From the NCBI GenBank assembly GCA_963995505.1, contig OZ023181.1:24424366-24488365 (forward strand): 64,000 bases of DNA. Reading direction: 5' to 3'. Each line of letters starts with the position of its first letter. Position 1 is the first letter of the stretch. Of this stretch, positions 58,253-64,000 are shown one piece after another. The DNA is from Hypericum androsaemum. Its lineage: Eukaryota > Streptophyta > Magnoliopsida > Malpighiales > Hypericaceae. A program made the position numbers and the translations under genes. A model generated the notes under the pieces. That model was not told the DNA's origin and made no database searches. It saw nothing but the letters and a program-made list of their open reading frames with translations.

Positions 58253-58344
58253 AGAAGAGACCCGGCGTACCAAGAAGTGAAGAGGAGAAGGAGGTCATCA
58301 AGTGAATGGTGACAAGTGTTGAGGTCAGTCTCCAGGTGGGAGAT

Positions 58345-58779
58345 TGTTGACTCGGCACTATTCATCCGGGGCCAGAAATGTGATTTCTGGTGGACGATTT
58401 TGCCCCTACCGACACTAAATAGTCCTAGGCTGTGGGCACTATAAATACCCACCTCTCAGTCACTATTTCTGTATCTTCTTCCTTGTGTAGAGAGAGAGAG
58501 AGACAGAGAGAGAAGAGGAGAGAGAGAAACACCATTGTTGAGCGAGTGAAGCTCTAGAGTGTAGATCGAGCTTGATATAGTGAAATCTCCTGGCTTGGTA
58601 TGCCCCCGGACGTAGATCGGTTAAGATCGAACCGGGTGACCAAATCTGTTGTTCTTGTTTGACTGTGAGTTTTCTTTATTCGTAGTTGTGGTCGATCTCC
58701 TCGTTGTGTTCGTAGATCTTGCTCCGATCTTGTTCGTTGCGTTGTTTGGGTCCACGGGAAAGTGGGTTATTTCCCAACA
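58345..58779 (+). repeat. Right LTR of the young copia element
   Basis: 435 bases, the partner of 53911-54343. It ends 78 bases before the helicase start codon and carries its own TATAAATA promoter near 58440, so it could now drive or disturb transcription of the helicase gene. Confidence 0.94.
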
Positions 58780-58857
58780 CATTCTCCTCCCGCAAGCGCC
58801 GTAACCCTAAAACCCTCTCTCTCTCTCTCTCTATCCTCGTTCGCCTTTTGATCCTCG

Positions 58858-61800
58858 ATGAACGACCGGTCGCAGCATTCCTCGTACGGAGCCCTATACG
58901 ACCCGCCGCACCAGCGCCTCCGCTCCATCACCACTCCCAACAGCCACAGCTCGTTGTCTTCCTCCACTGCGATCGGCTCCCCTAGCGAGGCCGGGGACCG
59001 GAGCCGGATCCCCGCGATAAACCCTAGGGAATCGTCTACTCCTCCGCCGGCTTCCAGGAACCAGCCGCCACGGAGTAACGGCCTTGGCAGTTACTTGAAC
59101 GGCTCCGACAAAGATGCTCGGGCCGTGAAGCGGAGCTGCGTGGCCGAATCTCCGCCGCCCCCGGGGCTCGTATCTGCCTACGACGACAAAGTATCCGAGG
59201 AAGGTTTCTGCGATAACGAGACTGACTGCTCGGTGTTCCAGCCGCCTGTAATCCGGCATCTCACTCTGTTGGAGCAGAAAATTAATTCGCGGATTTCTGC
59301 CGACCTTGTCTCGAATGAAAGGGTAGGGGAGAAGAAATACGGGAGAGAGAGAGAGAGGAGAAGATCTAGAATAGAATTGGTAGGAGAGAAAAGAATTGGT
59401 GAAGGAGAACACACTCTTTATTTCTTCGGTTTCTTTTTGTTTCTTTTAGGATTGCATAAATGTGTAGGCGTAGATCTCTTGATGTAGAACTCAGTTTGCA
59501 TTATTTTCGATAAGACGGATGAAAGTAGGTCATTTCGATCTGAGCCGTGCGTTCCTTGCAACTTGCAAGTGTGGCATTATGTTCATTTTTGTTGTTTGGA
59601 ACTGCTTCCTGCAGGGCACTACCCTGTCGAGTAACATTGAAGAGTGGAAATGCAAGTTAGGCATGCTACTTCAAGACAAGGAGAAGCAGGAGGTGGTATC
59701 GTGGGAGAAAAAGGACCGAAGAGCTTACCACCAGATTGCAGCTCTGGCAAGCAGTATGGGCCTGTACAGGTAGTTCCCGTTCCTTTGTTGGCTATGCTCG
59801 TCTTTGGCCCCCATTTGGTATTGAAATAGGATTGTATTCTGGAGCTGTTGTTTTGCAGCCATATGTACGGAAAAGTTGTTGTATGTAGTAAGGTCCCTCT
59901 GCCAAATTACAGGTTTGATTTGGATGATAAGAAACCACAGAGAGAGGTACAGCATTTGATTGCTCCTATGAGTGAATTATTTTTGGCTCTTAGTTTTTCT
60001 TTGTTGCATTGACCACGTTATTACAGTTCATTTTCAAGGTCTTTCAACTACTCTATGCAGCAGGCAGTTTTGTAATAATTGTAACGACTTCCTTCATAAA
60101 TGTTCCTCTCTCGCAACTCGTAACAAGATCACGTTGTTCCTTCACAATATGTCAGGATCTGGCTGTCCATCGTAGCAATTTTTCTGATATTCCATGTAAA
60201 TTTTAAACTTTCGTGGATCCTGTCAATAATCGGCAGGTAAGCTTGCCTCTTGGATTGCTAATGAGAGTTGATGCCTACCTTGGTGCATATCTGTTTCAAA
60301 AGTTCAGTATCAAGGGAAACTTTCCTGATCTTTCCTGTTCAAGATCAAGTAGCAATATTGGTATTGCTACTGATGAAGATCTTTTCGAGCTAGCAGACCC
60401 TCTGGCTTCCAGTAAACTTGCAATGGAAAAGATTTTAGGGCGAATAAGTATGCTACAATGTGAGATCCAACGAGCATGGCAGGTCCATTCACCTTCTTGC
60501 AGTCGATCTGCAACCTTTTTTACATTTGTATCTGTTTGCTGCTTTTGTCAAATCTTTTTGTATTCTTAACTTAGTTTGTACCAGAAGTTTGTGTAGCTTT
60601 GATTTTCATACAAATAGAAGAAATATATAACATATCTGGTGTGTGATTTTATGTGATTGCCATTGCCAAGTTATGCCAACCACAAAGAAATAGTGTTACT
60701 CCTGTTTGAAATTGATGATTTGTTTGGTTTCCTGCTTGTTGATTCAGAAAATGCTTTCCACTTGCTCTTTATGTTATAGCTTCATGAGCAACTAGCGAGC
60801 AGCTGTCCTAGCATTTTGAAATAGTTTGTTGCAAATCTTTTGTTTTTTACGCCTTGTGCCACTAGGCTAAATGCCCTTTGGCTGCAAATTTTTTGTTTTG
60901 GATTCTTTGAATGATTTCAATGCTAGCGGTTTTTTGCAGCTTGTCTGGCCTGGTGAAATTAGTTTGTTGCAAGTCTTTTGTTTTGGATCTCACCTGGATA
61001 GTGCTCGGATGTGTGGTCTTAGGTTAGATCTGCTGATGTTAGGAAAATTTGCATTGAAGCAGGAGTATATGCGCTTGTAGGTGACAAGTATAAGCTTATT
61101 TTTTCTTGTAAACTATACCTTCAGTGCTCTCTGATGCCATCTCTCTTTAGTTTTATATCCATTCGTAGCTTTTTCTTTTCTTTTAATAGTTTTACATTTT
61201 CAAACAGTAATGTCCTCAATCATTCTGGTTCTTGCTTGATTTAGGATTCTCCAGAAGGGCGAAAGATGCTAGAATTTCGCAAAAGCCTACCTGCTTACAA
61301 AGAGAAAGATGCAATAATGTCAGCTATTTACAATAATCAGGTTTGTAAAGTTTGGGAATGGTCTTGTATGGATTTTAAAATCTGGTAGTTGTATTTTCTG
61401 GGGCATTTGTAGCAATTGATAGTTGCTTATTTTTTTCAGGTTGTTGTCATATCGGGTGAGACCGGCTGTGGGAATTGGGTGAATCCGTGAGTCCTCTTCT
61501 GAAACATTCCTCGGTTCCCGATGTATGAGCTAAATTGCTTAAGAACATTTTTTGGCTTATCTGCAAAGGTTGGTTACAAGGTTCGGCTGGAAGGCAAAAA
61601 AGGGAGGGGAACTCGTCTTCTCTTTTGCACCACAGGTATTTTGTTAAGAAGGTTGCTCGTTGATAGGACTTTGAAAGGTGTAACACATGTAATTGTGGAC
61701 GAGATTCATGAACGTGGAATGAACGAGGGTAATTTTTCAGTCATTCTTTTTGCATCTTTTTTCTTATATCTTTCGTGCAAAGTTCTGATGGTTATGGCTG

Positions 61801-64000
61801 ATGAAACTTGCTGCTTTATGGAAATGAAAACTGTTGGGCAGATTTTCTGCTTATTGTCCTCAAAGACCTCCTTCCTAGCAGGCCAGAACTGCGGTTAATT
61901 CTGATGAGTGCTACTCTTGATGCCGAGGTTTTCTCATCCTACTTTGGGCGAGCTCCGGTTCTAAAGATTCCGGCAAGTTTAAACTCTCCTCCTATGTTAA
62001 TTTGGACACTCTCTATCCACTCATCGCCCTGAGGTTTTCTGGTGTGCTTGATGTTCTGCTTTAGGGATTTACTTATCCAGTGAAAACTCATTTCTTGGAA
62101 GATGTCCTGGAGCTGACGGGTTACGGATTGACTCCATACAGCCAAATTGATGATTATGGCCAGGAAAAAGTTTGGAAAATTAGCAAACAAACTCCAAGAA
62201 AGAGAGAGAGCGAAAATGCCTCTGCTGCTGAGGTAAACAAAAACATCTATTTTATTGCGTGGTTAATTATTGGATCTTCTCAATTCTTCTCTCTCTAAAT
62301 TATGCTACCAGGATGCACTTCAAGCCGCAGATTTGGAGGAGTTTTGCACTCGGACTTGCGAATCTTTATCTGGTTGGAACCCTGATTGCATTGATTTCAA
62401 TCTGATTGAGCACCTTCTGTGCCATATCTGCAATAATGAGAAACCTGGGGCTGTTCTTGTTTTTATGACTGGGTGGGAAGACATAAGTTCTCTGACAGAG
62501 AAGCTCATGTCTCACACTACATTAGGAGATCCAGGCCGAATCTTGTTCCTCACTTGCCATGGCTCTATTCCTAGTTCAGATCAGGTAATTGTTTGAATAA
62601 TTTATATGCCCGCGTTGGCTGCATAGGTTTTTCGGTTGCCTTTATGACCCGGCATAAAGCACTTGTTGATTTTACACACAACGGACTCTCAGTGTCCAAG
62701 TGCTTCAGAAGAAAGGACTTTTCTTTTAGTATTTTCCTCTAAAGTGTTATTTGTTTTACAATACTTTGATGTGCTATCGTCTATGCTCAATAATTCTCAA
62801 TTTATCTCCCTTCAATCTTCATGTATTCTCTGATACATGCAGAAGCTTATATTTGATGAACCTGAAAGAGGAGTAAGGAAAATTGTCCTAGCAACAAATA
62901 TTGCTGAGACAAGTATCACCATTAACGATGTGGTCTTTGTTATCGATTGTGGAAAGGCCAAAGAGACTTCATATGATGCAATTAATAACACCCCTTGTCT
63001 CCTTCCTTCCTGGATCTCCAAGGCTTCTGCTCAGCAGGTAAGGTCTTTTCCTTTATGGAAACTTTTACTTGAAAGAACGGTCTAGTATTTAGTTGTTTAG
63101 ACTCTCTTCCACTTCTTCCCCTTAGTTATCTTTTTATGCTAGTCTGTACGGGACTCTTCTATGGTTGGATGTCAGTGTGAGCCAACTTCAAACTGCACAG
63201 ATTGCTGGTTGATGGTAAAAAAATCTACTTGCTGCTTGGCCAGTTGCTTAGAAAGTTACATTCGGAAAGCATCTATCAGGTTTGAAGTCAGAGATGCCAT
63301 TGTTGCAACCCAAAATAGGTTGCTGTTTTATATGCTTTGCATCTGTTTCGATCTCAAACAGTACATGCTTTATTATATCTTTGACAGTGATGCACCTGCA
63401 CTTTCGGAGAGTTTTAGCACCTAGATGGCAGGAACAGTTTAGGTTTCATTCTATAAAAATGGTGGAAACCATGCATTAGGCGGGAACATGCAAAACTCAG
63501 TTTTTTCCCCAATTCTCTCATTTGGTAGCATATGGATTGTCGTGATATTCTGATGATTGTTTTTCATGTGTTATGATCTGGTATGAGCTCAATATCACCT
63601 ATTGATGATATGGGTGTTGCTAGATAGCAAACTATTTGGTACCTTAGTTTCTTACTGGGAAGGGTTATAATAATTGTGGATGGAAATCTTATACCCCCAT
63701 CTGTACTTGATGTTAGCGCCAAATCATACAACTTTAATGGAGAGAATGAGTTTCTGTCTTTCATTGAGTTCTTGTTGATTATGATTTTCCTTTTTAACTT
63801 GTGTTGAAATTAGAGAAGAGGAAGGGCAGGTCGTGTTCGACCAGGGGAATGCTATCATCTCTATCCTAGATGCGTGTACAATGCTTTTCGAGAGTACCAG
63901 TTGCCTGAAATTCTAAGAACGCCGCTGCAGTCTCTTTGTCTGCAAATCAAAAGTTTGAAGCTTGGAAGTATTTCTGAGTTTCTATCAAGAGCGTTGCAGT
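58858..64000 (+). pseudogene. DExH-box RNA helicase (DExH1/3/5 type) with deleted Walker A motif; 3' end beyond window
   Basis: Twelve exons can be placed: 58858-59322, 59615-59769, 59859-59946, 60237-60482, 61245-61340, 61440-61486, 61569-61728, 61842-61972, 62065-62232, 62312-62584, 62843-63037 and 63814 to the window end. Motifs seen are DEIH (exon 7), MSATLDAE (exon 8), [12 protein letters not shown] (exon 11) and [11 protein letters not shown] (exon 12), all intact. Exon 6 should hold GETGCGKT and motif Ia, but it is 47 bases long and goes from GETGCG straight into what looks like the end of the exon (GAATTGGGTGAATCC) in the wrong frame. The ATP-binding lysine is therefore lost. Every other exon is open and phase-consistent. 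The promoter was split by a copia insertion ending 78 bases upstream of the start codon. The intact relative unwinds RNA; this copy should not. Confidence 0.85.

Larger units (their letters stand above)
53314..58779 (+). mobile_element. Young Ty1/copia element in partial tandem arrangement
   Basis: The whole block is flanked by CATTC (53309-53313 and 58780-58784). From left to right it holds 87 bases of unusual filler starting TGTTG (53314-53400), a 510-bp copy of the RNase H end and 3' tail (53401-53910), an LTR (53911-54343), the internal region (54344-58344) and a second LTR (58345-58779). The RNase H end of the first partial copy matches 57835-58344 with very few changes. A TGGTATCAGAGC primer site follows the first LTR at 54346. 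The protein set and sequence resemble the Tnt1-94/Tork group of copia. Confidence 0.93.

Overview
The window is nuclear DNA from a flowering plant. The genes have short GT-AG introns (a few GC-AG), the proteins are typical land-plant families, and the repeats are plant copia, LINE, Mutator-like and hAT elements. Protein similarity and gene order suggest a eudicot, probably a rosid. I cannot name the species, and a Myrtales guess would be weak.

Host genes, left to right: (1) a small four-exon coiled-coil protein of unknown function, 43-1490 (+); (2) a B-box zinc-finger regulator related to Arabidopsis BBX26/BBX27 with a divergent CCT tail, 8477-10967 (+); (3) a tandem CCCH zinc-finger protein of the CDM1/C3H15 type, 12052-13271 (+); (4) a possible 52-aa small protein, 19030-19188 (+); (5) a complete LRK10-like receptor kinase, 24474-21318 (-); (6) a single-exon RING-H2 E3 ligase of the RHA2 type, 36721-36290 (-); (7) plastid class I fructose-bisphosphate aldolase of the FBA3 type, 48268-50741 (+); (8) a DExH-box RNA helicase, 58858 to the right edge (+), which has lost its Walker A motif and runs off the window. 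Genes 2 and 3 are also neighbours in Arabidopsis (from memory AT1G68190 and AT1G68200), so that pair looks like conserved microsynteny.

The space between genes is largely transposon. It holds a decayed LINE (4190-7282), a complete copia element on the minus strand (24884-29453, 5-bp duplication ACATA), and five Mutator-like foldback elements starting with GGG (17266, 29566, 31302, 44528, 51703). Of these five, two have exact 9-bp target duplications, two have duplications with one mismatch, and one lies in an ambiguous A-run. A separate Mutator-like element (32651-35847) has 633-bp terminal inverted repeats around an antisense LINE ORF1 fragment with a 386-aa open frame. Also present are a 564-bp hAT element (39488-40051), a large copia-derived hairpin (about 42045-43495), LINE 3' fragments, and a very young copia element that arrived as a partial tandem (53314-58779) inside the upstream region of the helicase gene.

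The main observations for follow-up are the helicase gene (Walker A deleted, all other recognised exons open, promoter split by the copia insertion), the Mutator-like elements with captured gene pieces and mosaic ends, the copia hairpin, and tandem duplications upstream of the aldolase and inside the CCCH gene intron.
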